From Bacteroidales bacterium (GTDB taxonomy: Bacteria; Bacteroidota; Bacteroidia; Bacteroidales; F082): 41,968 nucleotides of DNA. The stretch is from positions 1 through 41,968 of the forward strand of contig JAFWRA010000122.1 in NCBI GenBank assembly GCA_017508895.1, written 5' to 3'. Shown piece after piece: positions 29,122 to 36,038 of this stretch. A program made the translations under genes and the position numbers. The notes beneath the pieces are model-generated. The model had not been told where the DNA came from. It did not search any database and saw only the letters and a program-made list of their open reading frames with translations. Each line of letters starts with the position of its first letter. Position 1 is the stretch's first letter.

Positions 29122-29919
29122 ATGACTGCCCTCAGACGACCTTTGTTGCGTTTGCTCATGCTCACGCTTTTTGGAGCGTGTCCTTTTTTATTGTCGGCTC
29201 AAAACATCGACATTCAAGACGAGGACGACAAGCCCATCGAAGAGAGGCTGGTCTACAACCACCAAAACACCTTCAATTTAGCCATCCACACCCGAGGGTT
29301 TGGCGCAGGCTTTAAGATAGGCAGGATCAAGAGCATCCACGTGACAAGAAACTGGGAGGCCGAGGTGGTTTCGCTACGCTCGTTGAAAGAGCTCAAAACC
29401 CTAAACGTGGCCACCTATAATATGCGCCCCTTTGTCTACGGCAAACTGAACTACGCCTACGTCCTGCGTTTCGGCTATGGTGAAGACCGCCGCATCTTTG
29501 GCAAGCCTTATTGGGGCGGCATCGAGACACGCTGGACCTACGAATTTGGGGCATCGCTGGCGCTGCTTAAGCCTTATTACTATTATGTCACCGTCTACAA
29601 ACAACTCAGCGACGGCTCATATTGGGAGACCTTCGACGAACAGACCTTCGACAACAAGGACCAATGGGTGGATGTCTTGGGACGCTCATCGTTCACCAGA
29701 GGCTTAGGCGAGACCAAGTTCTCCCCCGGTGCACATGCCTCGTTAGGCCTCAGCTTCGAAGTCGGCAAGTCGCGCACACGGGCTCAATCCATCAATGTCG
29801 ACGTGAAGGCGGAATGCTTCCCATTAGGCATCTCCATCATGGATTCGGAACGCAACAAGAGATTGTTTGTCACTTTCATGTTGTCGTACAACTGGGGGTC
29901 AAGGTCCAATAAATACTGA
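29122..29919 (+). CDS. Outer-membrane beta-barrel-like protein
   Basis: A 265-residue exported protein. The signal peptide is MTALRRPLLRLLMLTLFGACPFLLSAQ, cleaved after SAQ. The mature part alternates aromatic and polar residues in strands (FNLAIHTRGFGAGFKIGR, PYYYYVTVYKQL, VTFMLSYNWG) and ends on a strand with a terminal aromatic (NKY), as expected for an outer-membrane barrel of 8-12 strands. No specific family is recognised. GTG 29104 would add six residues, but ATG 29122 gives the better signal peptide. It is probably co-transcribed with the small lipoprotein, so the two may work together at the outer membrane. Confidence 0.75.
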   Translation: MTALRRPLLRLLMLTLFGACPFLLSAQNIDIQDEDDKPIEERLVYNHQNTFNLAIHTRGFGAGFKIGRIKSIHVTRNWEAEVVSLRSLKELKTLNVATYNMRPFVYGKLNYAYVLRFGYGEDRRIFGKPYWGGIETRWTYEFGASLALLKPYYYYVTVYKQLSDGSYWETFDEQTFDNKDQWVDVLGRSSFTRGLGETKFSPGAHASLGLSFEVGKSRTRAQSINVDVKAECFPLGISIMDSERNKRLFVTFMLSYNWGSRSNKY

Positions 29920-29987
29920 AAATGAAACCTTTGCGGTGTGCAAGGGTTATTCTTCAAAAAAAATCCGAAAATTTTCCTTGTTTTTTC

Positions 29988-30016
29988 TTGCAGCATTCAA
30001 AAAAAGCGTATTTTTG
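29988..30016 (+). promoter_or_regulatory. Promoter for tRNA-Gln
   Basis: TTG at 29988-29990, 18-bp spacer, TATTTTTG at 30009-30016, fourteen bases before the mature tRNA 5' end. Confidence 0.7.
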
Positions 30017-30029
30017 CAGCCGATTTCGA

Positions 30030-30100
30030 TGCCCAATGGTGTAATGGCAGCACAACTGACTCTGGATCAGTTAGTCTAGGTTCGAATCCTGGTTGGGCAA
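30030..30100 (+). tRNA. tRNA-Gln (anticodon CTG)
   Basis: Seventy-one bases fold as a cloverleaf: acceptor TGCCCAA with TTGGGCA, D arm GTG...CAC, anticodon stem ACTGA/TCAGT with loop CTCTGGA (anticodon CTG, reads CAG), a 4-base variable loop, and T arm CTAGG-TTCGAAT-CCTGG. CCA is not encoded. Confidence 0.95.
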
Positions 30101-30106
30101 CAAAAT

Positions 30107-30151
30107 AACCGCTGCAGCTCAAATAAAATCAAGAAGTTGCAGCGGTTTTCA
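30107..30151 (+). terminator. Terminator after tRNA-Gln
   Basis: AACCGCTGCA (30107-30116) pairs perfectly with TGCAGCGGTT (30138-30147), followed by TTC and a T-rich stretch. Loop of 21 bases. Confidence 0.75.
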
Positions 30152-30187
30152 TTTTCATCAACTGAAACATTACTGAAAAAAAACGTC

Positions 30188-30407
30188 GTTCCTGGTTCTT
30201 TGGCATGAATCAACCTCACATCAACACCTTTCTTTAATAATTCGGCTAATGTGGAAAGAAATGGAACTGCATCATTACCCTTTGTCACATACAGGTCTTT
30301 AATGTCAGCCGTACCATCCATAACGACTGCTTCACCGTGGCCACCCTTAATATGACCTCAGTGTAATGTTGCTCGTTTTGAATGTATTTGATGAAGGGCG
30401 ACGGCAT
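30188..30407 (-). pseudogene. Phospholipase-D-like gene remnant (frameshift and 3' loss)
   Basis: From ATG 30407 the first frame gives MPSPFIKYIQNEQHYTEVIL and reaches LWM before going out of frame; from 30321 the next frame continues GTADIKDLYVTKGNDAVPFL and then LLKKGVDVRLIHAKEPG. Together these match the N-terminal part of a Bacteroidota phospholipase-D-like family (normally some 160-180 residues with a later HxK motif). One base appears to be missing at about 30320. Similarity stops at HAKEPG (near 30191), so the catalytic half is gone, and the frame runs into the tRNA terminator. The remnant lies immediately behind tRNA-Gln, a common insertion point. Confidence 0.75.
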
Positions 30408-30470
30408 GTTAATTTGTTTTCAGCGGTCAAAAATACGAAATAATCCCGAAAACCCATAATCGACACATAG

Positions 30471-30501
30471 TTGTTTGGGCTGCTCATTTTTTGTAATTTT
30501 G
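30471..30501 (+). promoter_or_regulatory. Promoter for the cupin-hydrolase-Nudix operon
   Basis: TTG at 30471-30473, a 20-bp spacer and TAATTTTG at 30494-30501, giving a leader of about 10 bases before ATG 30518. Confidence 0.75.
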
Positions 30502-30517
30502 CAGCACATATACTATT

Positions 30518-30970
30518 ATGGACGCAAAAGATTATATCCAAAAACTTAACCTCTCACCCCATCCCGAAGGTGGCTGGTATCGTCAGGTGTATGGCAACGA
30601 CGAAAGTGGCGAAAAGCAGGTTTCCACCATCTATTATATGCTCTGTGATGAGGATTTCTCGGCTTTCCATCGTCTGCACAACATGATTGAGATTTGGTAT
30701 TACCATGCAGGGGAACCACTCGACATTTTTGTCATCACACCCGACGGAAATCTGACCGTGCATCACCTTTCTGCTGATGACAAGATGCAGGTTGTCATTG
30801 AGCCTGAGCAATGGTTTGCGGCAGAATTGCATGGTAGAAAGGGATTCTCTCTCGTTGGTTGCGCCGTGGCACCTGCTTTTACATTTGGGAATTTCGAATT
30901 GGCGAAGAAGGAGACCTTATTACGCGCTTTTCCGCAACATGAGATTTTAATTGATAGACTGTGTAGATAA
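30518..30970 (+). CDS. Cupin (DUF985-type) protein
   Basis: A 150-residue beta-barrel protein of the DUF985 cupin kind: HPEGGWYRQVY at the start, STIYYML, FHRLHNMIEIWYYHAGEPL with the cupin His residues, WFAAEL, and VGCAVAPAFTFGNFEL near the end. Family members may bind metal or a sugar, but no activity is settled. It is the first gene of a three-gene plus-strand run with an alpha/beta hydrolase (8 bp later) and a Nudix hydrolase, under its own promoter. Confidence 0.9.
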   Translation: MDAKDYIQKLNLSPHPEGGWYRQVYGNDESGEKQVSTIYYMLCDEDFSAFHRLHNMIEIWYYHAGEPLDIFVITPDGNLTVHHLSADDKMQVVIEPEQWFAAELHGRKGFSLVGCAVAPAFTFGNFELAKKETLLRAFPQHEILIDRLCR

Positions 30971-30978
30971 TCAACACT

Positions 30979-31722
30979 ATGACATTCAACACATACGGAA
31001 AGCAAGAGAATCCAAGCTTGCTGCTGATTCCTGGGCTGGGGGTGTCCTTCGAGATATTCCTGCCTCTTATTGAACTGATGAAGGACAAATATTTTATCGT
31101 TGCCGTTGGCATCGATGGATTTCTGATTGGCGAGGTGTCTCATTTTACATCCGTTAACGACCAAGCCGGACAGATTATCAGCTATGTTCGAGGAAACTTG
31201 AATGGACACCTGGATGTTGCCTACGGACTCTCTTTGGGTGGAAAGATACTGTCCCGAATCATGGAACGGAACGAAATCGTGATTGATCACGCTATCATGG
31301 ATGCAGCGCCTTTGTTGCCTTTGCCCAAATGGAGTGTGGATCCGCTGCGATACTACCAGAGCCTAAATGTATGGACCTGCTACCATTGGACAGGCTTCTG
31401 GAAATTTGTCTTCCATTCGCACTATTTCGATGTGCTTTTGGACGAATGCAAGAAAGTGTGGCCATACGGAAAGGGTAAAGCGGTACGTGACGGATATAAG
31501 GATGTTTATACCAACAAATTGGAATCCATCCAAGGAGCGCATATCTACTTCTGGTACGGCACAAAGGAAGCGTTTGTGGCCAAGCCTCAGGCAGAGCATT
31601 TGCTTAAGCTCTTCCCTGACGCTCACATCGAGGTCTTTCCCAAAATGAATCATGGGCAACTGCTGATTGACCATCCGGAAGAGATAGCAGCGAGGATTTT
31701 GAATATGAAAACAAGCAGATAA
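30979..31722 (+). CDS. Alpha/beta hydrolase
   Basis: A 247-residue serine hydrolase. It has the oxyanion-hole region LLLIPGLGVSFEIF, the nucleophile elbow YGLSLGG with the catalytic Ser, and a C-terminal NHGQLL with the catalytic His; the acid is probably in the YFWYGTKEAFV strand. There is no signal peptide, so it acts in the cytosol. The substrate is unknown. It follows the cupin gene by 8 bp and precedes the Nudix gene by 21 bp, so the three are co-transcribed and may act on one small-molecule pathway. Confidence 0.88.
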   Translation: MTFNTYGKQENPSLLLIPGLGVSFEIFLPLIELMKDKYFIVAVGIDGFLIGEVSHFTSVNDQAGQIISYVRGNLNGHLDVAYGLSLGGKILSRIMERNEIVIDHAIMDAAPLLPLPKWSVDPLRYYQSLNVWTCYHWTGFWKFVFHSHYFDVLLDECKKVWPYGKGKAVRDGYKDVYTNKLESIQGAHIYFWYGTKEAFVAKPQAEHLLKLFPDAHIEVFPKMNHGQLLIDHPEEIAARILNMKTSR

Positions 31723-31743
31723 AAACAATTTGAAGAGATTGCT

Positions 31744-32232
31744 ATGATACAGAAACATTGCTTCGAGTGCGGAACATCACTCATCGAAAAGGAACTTGAA
31801 GGCGAAGGGATTGTGCCTTATTGCCCCAAATGTGAACAATATCGTTTCCCAATGTATAACGTGGCAGTGAGCATGATTGTGATAAACGAGCAGACCGGGG
31901 AAATCTTACTGATTAAGCAATATGGCAGGCCATGGTTTGTCCTTGTGGCTGGCTATGTGAACCGTGGCGAGCAAGTGGAACATGCCGTCGGTCGTGAAAT
32001 CAAGGAAGAGACAGGCATGACCGTCAGCCGCATCAAGTTCAACCGCACCAGTTTCTTTGAGCCGTCGAACACGCTGATGTGCAACTTCACGGCCTATGTG
32101 AAAGACGATAGCGAACTCTCACCCAACCAAGAGATCGACTCCTATCAATGGTTCACGCCAGATGATGCACGTAAGAACATCCGCCCTAACAGTCTGGCAG
32201 AAAGATTCCTGAATGCTTATCTGGGCGAGTAA
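31744..32232 (+). CDS. Nudix hydrolase with N-terminal zinc ribbon
   Basis: A 162-residue pyrophosphohydrolase. The N-terminus has a zinc ribbon (CFECG and CPKCE), then a Nudix box in the form GYVNRGEQVEHAVGREIKEETGM, which fits GX5EX7REUXEEXGU with all metal Glu residues. The zinc ribbon plus Nudix layout resembles NudC-type NAD(H) pyrophosphatases, though this protein is shorter and lacks the NudC N-terminal domain. It is the last gene of the cupin operon. ATTCGTGT/ACACGAAT inverted repeats follow 16 bp after the stop. Confidence 0.92.
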   Translation: MIQKHCFECGTSLIEKELEGEGIVPYCPKCEQYRFPMYNVAVSMIVINEQTGEILLIKQYGRPWFVLVAGYVNRGEQVEHAVGREIKEETGMTVSRIKFNRTSFFEPSNTLMCNFTAYVKDDSELSPNQEIDSYQWFTPDDARKNIRPNSLAERFLNAYLGE

Positions 32233-32240
32233 AGAATCAT

Positions 32241-32939
32241 TTATGGACATTCGTGTTGAAAGAAAGTATTCCTACACGAATCACCACCAATTTGCCGCAA
32301 ATTTTTCAAAATTACTTCTTTTTTGTCCTTCTTCCGTTCCTTTTCGGCCAATTCCATCAGCAGCCAAATGCTTTCATAGCGAGTGGCGCGTTTCTCGTCT
32401 GATACGGGCAATGTCCTGATGCTTTGGCAATGGGGACACCGCGACGGAAACAAGGCCGAATAAGGGTGAGGCCTCATGTCGATGGCGGAGAACGTGGCTC
32501 CACATTGAGTGCATTTAAATTCCTGCTGACCTTTGTCGACGAGGCTGTCGTTAGAGCCCCAGTTGATGCTGAGGTGCGAAATGAACGATGCCGTCTCCTC
32601 CATATTCCAAAGCTTTTGGTAAAAAGCCTTGTCCGATTCGGTCGGGCGCGTCCTTTTTCCTCCGCATTTCGGGCAGGGCTGGGGGACTGAATAGGTGTAA
32701 TCGCCATCAGAAGATGCATGGTTTCTCACCTCCTTTTTGACATTGTCGGCCTCAAAGGTTTCGCTACACTCGGAGCAAACGAATTGGATAGGTTCCAGTT
32801 TGGGTTGTTTGGCTTTCCTTTTCTTCTCGAAATGCTCCTGGAGGCCCTCAACAGCCAGCACGGGCAACATCCAGATAAAGGCTAATGCCATCCCGACAGT
32901 GCCGAAAAGCCCAGCCACTTTTGATTTCCTTTTCTTCAT
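32241..32939 (-). CDS. Membrane-anchored double zinc-ribbon protein
   Basis: A 232-residue protein of unknown role. A basic start and one membrane segment (GLFGTVGMALAFIWMLPVLAV) are followed by a linker and two zinc ribbons: CSEC...CPKCGG and CTQC...CPHC. The second ribbon and its tail (CPHCQSIRTLPVSDE...YESIWLLMEL) resemble the 64-residue protein at 35820-36014 (CPKCGGTHTLPL...YRDIWKKMDE), so the two are paralogous. The last ~20 codons run through an ATTCGTG repeat that also occurs at 33576-33652, so the original C-terminus may have been changed. It converges with the Nudix gene. Confidence 0.7.
   Translation of the reverse strand: MKKRKSKVAGLFGTVGMALAFIWMLPVLAVEGLQEHFEKKRKAKQPKLEPIQFVCSECSETFEADNVKKEVRNHASSDGDYTYSVPQPCPKCGGKRTRPTESDKAFYQKLWNMEETASFISHLSINWGSNDSLVDKGQQEFKCTQCGATFSAIDMRPHPYSALFPSRCPHCQSIRTLPVSDEKRATRYESIWLLMELAEKERKKDKKEVILKNLRQIGGDSCRNTFFQHECP
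32249..32312. repeat. ATTCGTG dispersed repeat, copy 1
   Basis: ATTCGTGT (32249-32256) faces ACACGAAT (32274-32281), followed by TTTGCCGCAAATTTTTCAAA. The same words (CACGAAT, TGCCACAAATTTTTCAAA, GGGCATTCGTGTT) occur in different order at 33576-33652. Confidence 0.6.
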
Positions 32940-32959
32940 GTTGTTTTAATTATAGGTTA

Positions 32960-33133
32960 CTATTGTTTGGGTTTACTAGTTGTTTTCTCGTTACTTTCAC
33001 TTTCGCGTGAAACCCCAATCACGATCCACACCAAAACACTTACGATATAGATGAGCCAAGCCCACCACGATGCATGAATCCTGATGAGGATAATCAGTCC
33101 AATAAGATAATCAATAAAGATGAAGCATCCCAT
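32960..33133 (-). CDS. Small two-segment membrane protein
   Basis: Fifty-seven residues with two hydrophobic stretches (CFIFIDYLIGLIILIRI and WWAWLIYIVSVLVWIVIGV) and a polar tail ending in KTTSKPKQ. ATG 33133 (MGCFIF) is chosen over the TTG at 33181 because the upstream codons overlap a repeated promoter-like module (33179-33212) found at the same distance ahead of the gene at 33663. It starts 20 bp upstream of the zinc-ribbon gene on the same strand and may be co-transcribed with it. No family is recognised. Confidence 0.6.
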   Translation of the reverse strand: MGCFIFIDYLIGLIILIRIHASWWAWLIYIVSVLVWIVIGVSRESESNEKTTSKPKQ

Positions 33134-33178
33134 AGTGCGTTGTTTTTGATAACGGTCGCGAAAATATAGCACCACCAG

Positions 33179-33212
33179 CAATGCGCCATGGAATATAGTG
33201 GATTATAGTAAA
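33179..33212 (-). promoter_or_regulatory. Repeated upstream module, copy 1
   Basis: Read on the minus strand: ACTATAAT..ACTATATTCCAT then GGCGCATTG. The same block precedes the gene at 33663 (34478-34510) at the same 45-46 bp from ATG, and a shorter copy stands at 41399-41430. Between module and ATG copies 1 and 2 also share TATCAAAAACAAC. Confidence 0.65.
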
Positions 33213-33221
33213 AGATGGTTT

Positions 33222-33317
33222 TTACCGCCGCAACTTGATTTCCTCATCGCTGCGAAGTTTGAACACCTCGTTTCGGATGTAGTCTTCGTGGCTTTGGACG
33301 TTTTTCTTGTTGGCCTG
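33222..33317 (-). pseudogene. C-terminal remnant of a paralogue of the 35462 gene
   Basis: The minus strand reads QANKKNVQSHEDYIRNEVFK then LRSDEEIKLRR and a stop at 33222. This closely matches the C-terminus of the protein at 35462-35815 (GANKKNVQTLEDYIRNEVYK, LCGDEEIKLNKQ). Only about 31 codons survive, with no start, directly after the stop of the 56-residue gene at 33321. Confidence 0.8.
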
Positions 33318-33320
33318 CCA

Positions 33321-33491
33321 TCAAAGCAGTTGCGTCAAATCATAATGAAACATAGCTCGAAAAAAGTTGGCATCAGCCTTTACGCGCTTTCTTTCCTCTT
33401 CCGACGCTTTCTCGTTCTTTTCCATTTCAGCAAAAAAAGCGAGAGCATCCGAGCCTTCCAACACTGGTGTCGCTTCTATCGGTTTTGCCAT
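33321..33491 (-). CDS. Small conserved-looking protein (56 residues)
   Basis: Begins MAKPIEATPVLEGSDALAFF and continues with a charged helix (EKNEKASEEERKRVKADANFF), ending in YDLTQLL. The pattern PI.ATPVL.G.DA.AF is typical of very short Bacteroidota proteins that often look like antitoxins, but no toxin gene is seen beside it, so I do not assign one. AAAGGAG stands ahead of ATG 33491 and TATTTTTG (33530-33523 on the minus strand) is a good -7 box. Its stop abuts a gene remnant (33222-33317), so a downstream partner may have been deleted. Confidence 0.65.
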   Translation of the reverse strand: MAKPIEATPVLEGSDALAFFAEMEKNEKASEEERKRVKADANFFRAMFHYDLTQLL

Positions 33492-33575
33492 AATTCTTTC
33501 TCCTTTCAATGGTTTCCGTTTGCAAAAATACACATTTTCCGAAAAACGGCAGAGGTCTGTTTTTAGAAAACAAGA

Positions 33576-33652
33576 ATTGCCACGAATATGCCACAAATTT
33601 TTCAAAAAATCATTTCTGAACAATTCGTGAATAATTCATGGGCATTCGTGTT
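33576..33652. repeat. ATTCGTG dispersed repeat, copy 2
   Basis: Contains CACGAAT (33581-33587), TGCCACAAATTTTTCAAA, and two ATTCGTG words (from 33623 and 33643). Related to 32249-32312. It lies between the 33663 and 33321 genes and may form end-of-transcript hairpins. Confidence 0.55.
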
Positions 33653-33662
33653 AATCATATCA

Positions 33663-34433
33663 TCAACGCCGTTTCTTTCTACGATTCTTCCATCTGCTTT
33701 GTCTGCGTTTGCGATACCATTTTTCCCGCTTCTCTTGCTCGGCCTTCTTCCTCAATTCCAATTTCAAGGCCGCTTCTTGCTCTAACTGCTGTCTTTCTTC
33801 CGCTTCCGCTGCATCATACCTTGCGTTTTCTTCATCCAGCTTTTCCTTGCGGATTCTCTTGATTTCGACGATTTCTTCTGGAGTGAACAGCCTTTCCAAA
33901 ACCTCGTCCTGTATCCTCGTCCTACCACTCCAAGCCGCTTCCTTGATGTAATCATCGTCATACAAATCGTCGGCCAAGTAAATCTCGTCGTTGCGGCGTT
34001 CCCTTTCCGCCCTCTCAAAATAGCGTTCTGCTTCTTCTTTCTGCTCCTTTGGCGTAAAACCGTAGAAAGTAAGATGCCAAAGGCAAATGGCGGCCAATTT
34101 TGTATCGGTGCAATGCAGGTCTTTGGCCCTCTTCACGGGATAGCCTAAACACTCGTGCCAATTCATTCCCTCCAGAACGCCGATGGATGGCACATTATAT
34201 TCGGGGTCATATTTTGCCAATATGTAATCCTCGCTATGCGCCTTCACCTTCATGTCCGGGATGCAGTAGCAGGCTTTCAGAAATGCCCCTCCTTGATTGG
34301 CCATTTTGGAGTGAAAATCGATGATGATTTCCATCATGGTATCGAAGTTGCTTTTCAAGATAAGTTCGCGGAGCGTGAGCGGACGAGGGCCACGCCAGTC
34401 GAGTTTTGTCCAGAAGGGGTGTTTGTTTTTCAT
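33663..34433 (-). CDS. Conserved hypothetical protein with a long charged C-terminal helix
   Basis: A 256-residue protein without signal peptide. The N-terminal part contains LTLRELILKSNFDTMMEIIIDF and LAAICLWHLTFYGFTPKEQ, a pattern that reminds me of the DUF6557 group, though I hold this loosely. From about residue 135 the sequence is a long Glu/Lys/Arg coiled coil ending in a very basic tail (WYRKRRQSRWKNRRKKRR), suggesting contact with nucleic acid or membrane. ATG 34433 is chosen because a TAATTTTG box (34465-34458, minus) and the repeated upstream module (34478-34510) precede it. It is the gene after the DUF3658-like gene, with its own promoter. Confidence 0.65.
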   Translation of the reverse strand: MKNKHPFWTKLDWRGPRPLTLRELILKSNFDTMMEIIIDFHSKMANQGGAFLKACYCIPDMKVKAHSEDYILAKYDPEYNVPSIGVLEGMNWHECLGYPVKRAKDLHCTDTKLAAICLWHLTFYGFTPKEQKEEAERYFERAERERRNDEIYLADDLYDDDYIKEAAWSGRTRIQDEVLERLFTPEEIVEIKRIRKEKLDEENARYDAAEAEERQQLEQEAALKLELRKKAEQEKREKWYRKRRQSRWKNRRKKRR

Positions 34434-34477
34434 GGCTGTTGTTTTTGATAGCGGGCGCAAAATTACCGCACCGCCAC

Positions 34478-34510
34478 CAATGCGCCATGGAATGTAGTAA
34501 ATTATAGTAA
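34478..34510 (-). promoter_or_regulatory. Repeated upstream module, copy 2, with TAATTTTG box
   Basis: Minus strand: TTACTATAATTTACTACATT, then CCATGGCGCATTG, then TAATTTTG (34465-34458), then TATCAAAAACAAC and ATG 34433. Same order and spacing as copy 1 (33179-33212). Confidence 0.7.
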
Positions 34511-34520
34511 GAAATAGAAA

Positions 34521-35459
34521 TTACAACCGCCGCACCATTAATGCTTGCATCGGAGGCCAAATATCAACGAGCCAACCTTTATCGAACTCCTCATCCGTAA
34601 AGCCATTCATGAATATCTCTGTAGTTCGGTAGGCTTTGTTGTCGAAATCATCCTTCAACTTCAATTCCACCTTACCCATTTTTGACATCTGAATGAGCCT
34701 GTCAAAAAAGAATTCGTCCCCGATACTGTCTTCTTCAATGGCCACGTTGCTCAGACACTCACCAACAACTAGTCCACATCGCTTGAAACCGCCATCCTCA
34801 GGGAGCAGTGACAGAATCAACTCGTCGTAATAATCACTTGGAACGCTGACCACCTTGCCGTTCTTCAAAGCCCTTAGACCCGTCGGATTGTCAGTCATTG
34901 CCTTCCACAAACCATCATATTCCTGCATACGTTCCTTTGTAATCTCAATCACTTGCATAGGGGCATCTATCATAAAATTTGGGCCTAACTGCTCAATGGC
35001 CACATAGTATTCATTATTCCAGTTATAGGCTTTCTTGGCATGTTCCGCAGCAAGCTCACGCGCCAAACGAATGTCAACCTCATACAACGGTACACTCAAT
35101 CGCATGAACTTATGGCACATGCAGTAGAAAAAGATAAGCGACCTTATATCGGTACTGTGCCAAACAATAACCATGTCATACTGGGAAAAATCGGTGGAAA
35201 AGAAACTGTAGGCGTTTCTTTCGGGGAACATCACCTCGTCGGAAGGCAGTTCACCATAAGTCAAATCCATCGGACAGCTTTTGTAATCATCGCCCATTCT
35301 ACCCGAATAACGCACCCTCGTTTCGTCATCGGTCTTTATAGAAACGGCGTGTTTTCGTACGACTTCTTGTATGATTTGGGATTCTTCCCATGTTGCCGTC
35401 AAATGCAGTATCTTCTTGGCTTGGCAATATTGTCCGTAGTTGGTTTTTTGTCCGTACAT
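34521..35459 (-). CDS. DUF1835/DUF3658-like protein
   Basis: A 312-residue soluble protein. The first half (TYGELPSDEVMFPERNAYSF, DMVIVWHSTDIRSLIFFYCMC, LYEVDI) resembles DUF1835, and the second half (LWKAMTDNPTGLRALKNGKV, DYYDELILSLLP, GDEFFFDRLIQMSKMGKVELK) resembles DUF3658, the usual partner domain. The function of this pair is unknown; it is sometimes seen beside regulators or in defence-like islands. It is the last gene in the GTPase run, with only 2 bp from the gene before. The family match is by pattern only. Confidence 0.65.
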   Translation of the reverse strand: MYGQKTNYGQYCQAKKILHLTATWEESQIIQEVVRKHAVSIKTDDETRVRYSGRMGDDYKSCPMDLTYGELPSDEVMFPERNAYSFFSTDFSQYDMVIVWHSTDIRSLIFFYCMCHKFMRLSVPLYEVDIRLARELAAEHAKKAYNWNNEYYVAIEQLGPNFMIDAPMQVIEITKERMQEYDGLWKAMTDNPTGLRALKNGKVVSVPSDYYDELILSLLPEDGGFKRCGLVVGECLSNVAIEEDSIGDEFFFDRLIQMSKMGKVELKLKDDFDNKAYRTTEIFMNGFTDEEFDKGWLVDIWPPMQALMVRRL

Positions 35460-35461
35460 GT

Positions 35462-35815
35462 CTATTGTTTGTTTAGTTTGATTTCCTCATCCCCGCAAAG
35501 TTTATACACCTCGTTTCGGATGTAGTCTTCGAGGGTTTGGACGTTTTTCTTGTTGGCACCGCCGTTGATGAAGTTAAGGAAGATACGTGAGGCCGATTCT
35601 ATCCTTACCTCGGTTTCCTGTGTGCTTGTGGCCACCACATGGATGGTGACATTTTCGCCCAGCGAAAGCAGACTCATCCCGTGCCTTGCCGTAATGACGA
35701 AGGTCTTGTCATTACACTCGATGCGCTTGAACTGGCCGCATTGTTGGACGGCCTTCTTCGTGGCGGTATGGACACGGCGGGCTGGCTGGGTGAAGTTGAG
35801 GGTGGAGGTGCGCAT
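35462..35815 (-). CDS. Conserved hypothetical, beta-rich, 117 residues
   Basis: A small soluble protein with a basic start (MRTSTLNFTQPARRVHTATKKAV) and alternating strands (FKRIECNDKTFVITARHG, SLGENVTIHVVA, TEVRIESASRIF), ending in a helix (LEDYIRNEVYKLCGDEEI). The pattern recalls small SRPBCC-like or DUF1499-like proteins, but I do not assign a family. A remnant of a second copy survives at 33222-33317. It lies 4 bp after the zinc-ribbon gene and 2 bp before the DUF3658-like gene, inside the GTPase operon. Confidence 0.7.
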   Translation of the reverse strand: MRTSTLNFTQPARRVHTATKKAVQQCGQFKRIECNDKTFVITARHGMSLLSLGENVTIHVVATSTQETEVRIESASRIFLNFINGGANKKNVQTLEDYIRNEVYKLCGDEEIKLNKQ

Positions 35816-35819
35816 TGGA

Positions 35820-36014
35820 TTATTTGTTTTCGTCCATCTTTTTCCAAATGTCTCGATACATTAACTTTGGGGCGAATAGCGGCAAAGTATGTGTGCCGCC
35901 ACATTTTGGGCACTTCATCGGAACTGAAAAAACGGTTGCACCCCATTCAATATCCACATCGATGAATACTTTGTGGCAGTCGGTGCAGCGGAAGGAGGTT
36001 TTGCCTCGAATCAT
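35820..36014 (-). CDS. Small zinc-ribbon protein, 64 residues
   Basis: A single zinc ribbon: CTDC near residue 10 and CPKCGG near residue 34, followed by a short helix (LMYRDIWKKMDENK). The second ribbon of the membrane protein at 32241-32939 is similar, so both come from one family. Small ribbons like this bind nucleic acid or partner proteins. Tightly spaced in the operon: 24 bp from the GTPase before and 4 bp from the gene after. Confidence 0.75.
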   Translation of the reverse strand: MIRGKTSFRCTDCHKVFIDVDIEWGATVFSVPMKCPKCGGTHTLPLFAPKLMYRDIWKKMDENK

Positions 36015-36038
36015 AACAATAAATTAAACGTCCTTAAA

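Noticed and set aside
30076..30321. 80-codon minus-strand frame as an intact gene
   Set aside because: Only its first ~36 codons match the phospholipase-D-like family; the rest reads through the tRNA terminator and part of the tRNA, so it is a remnant.
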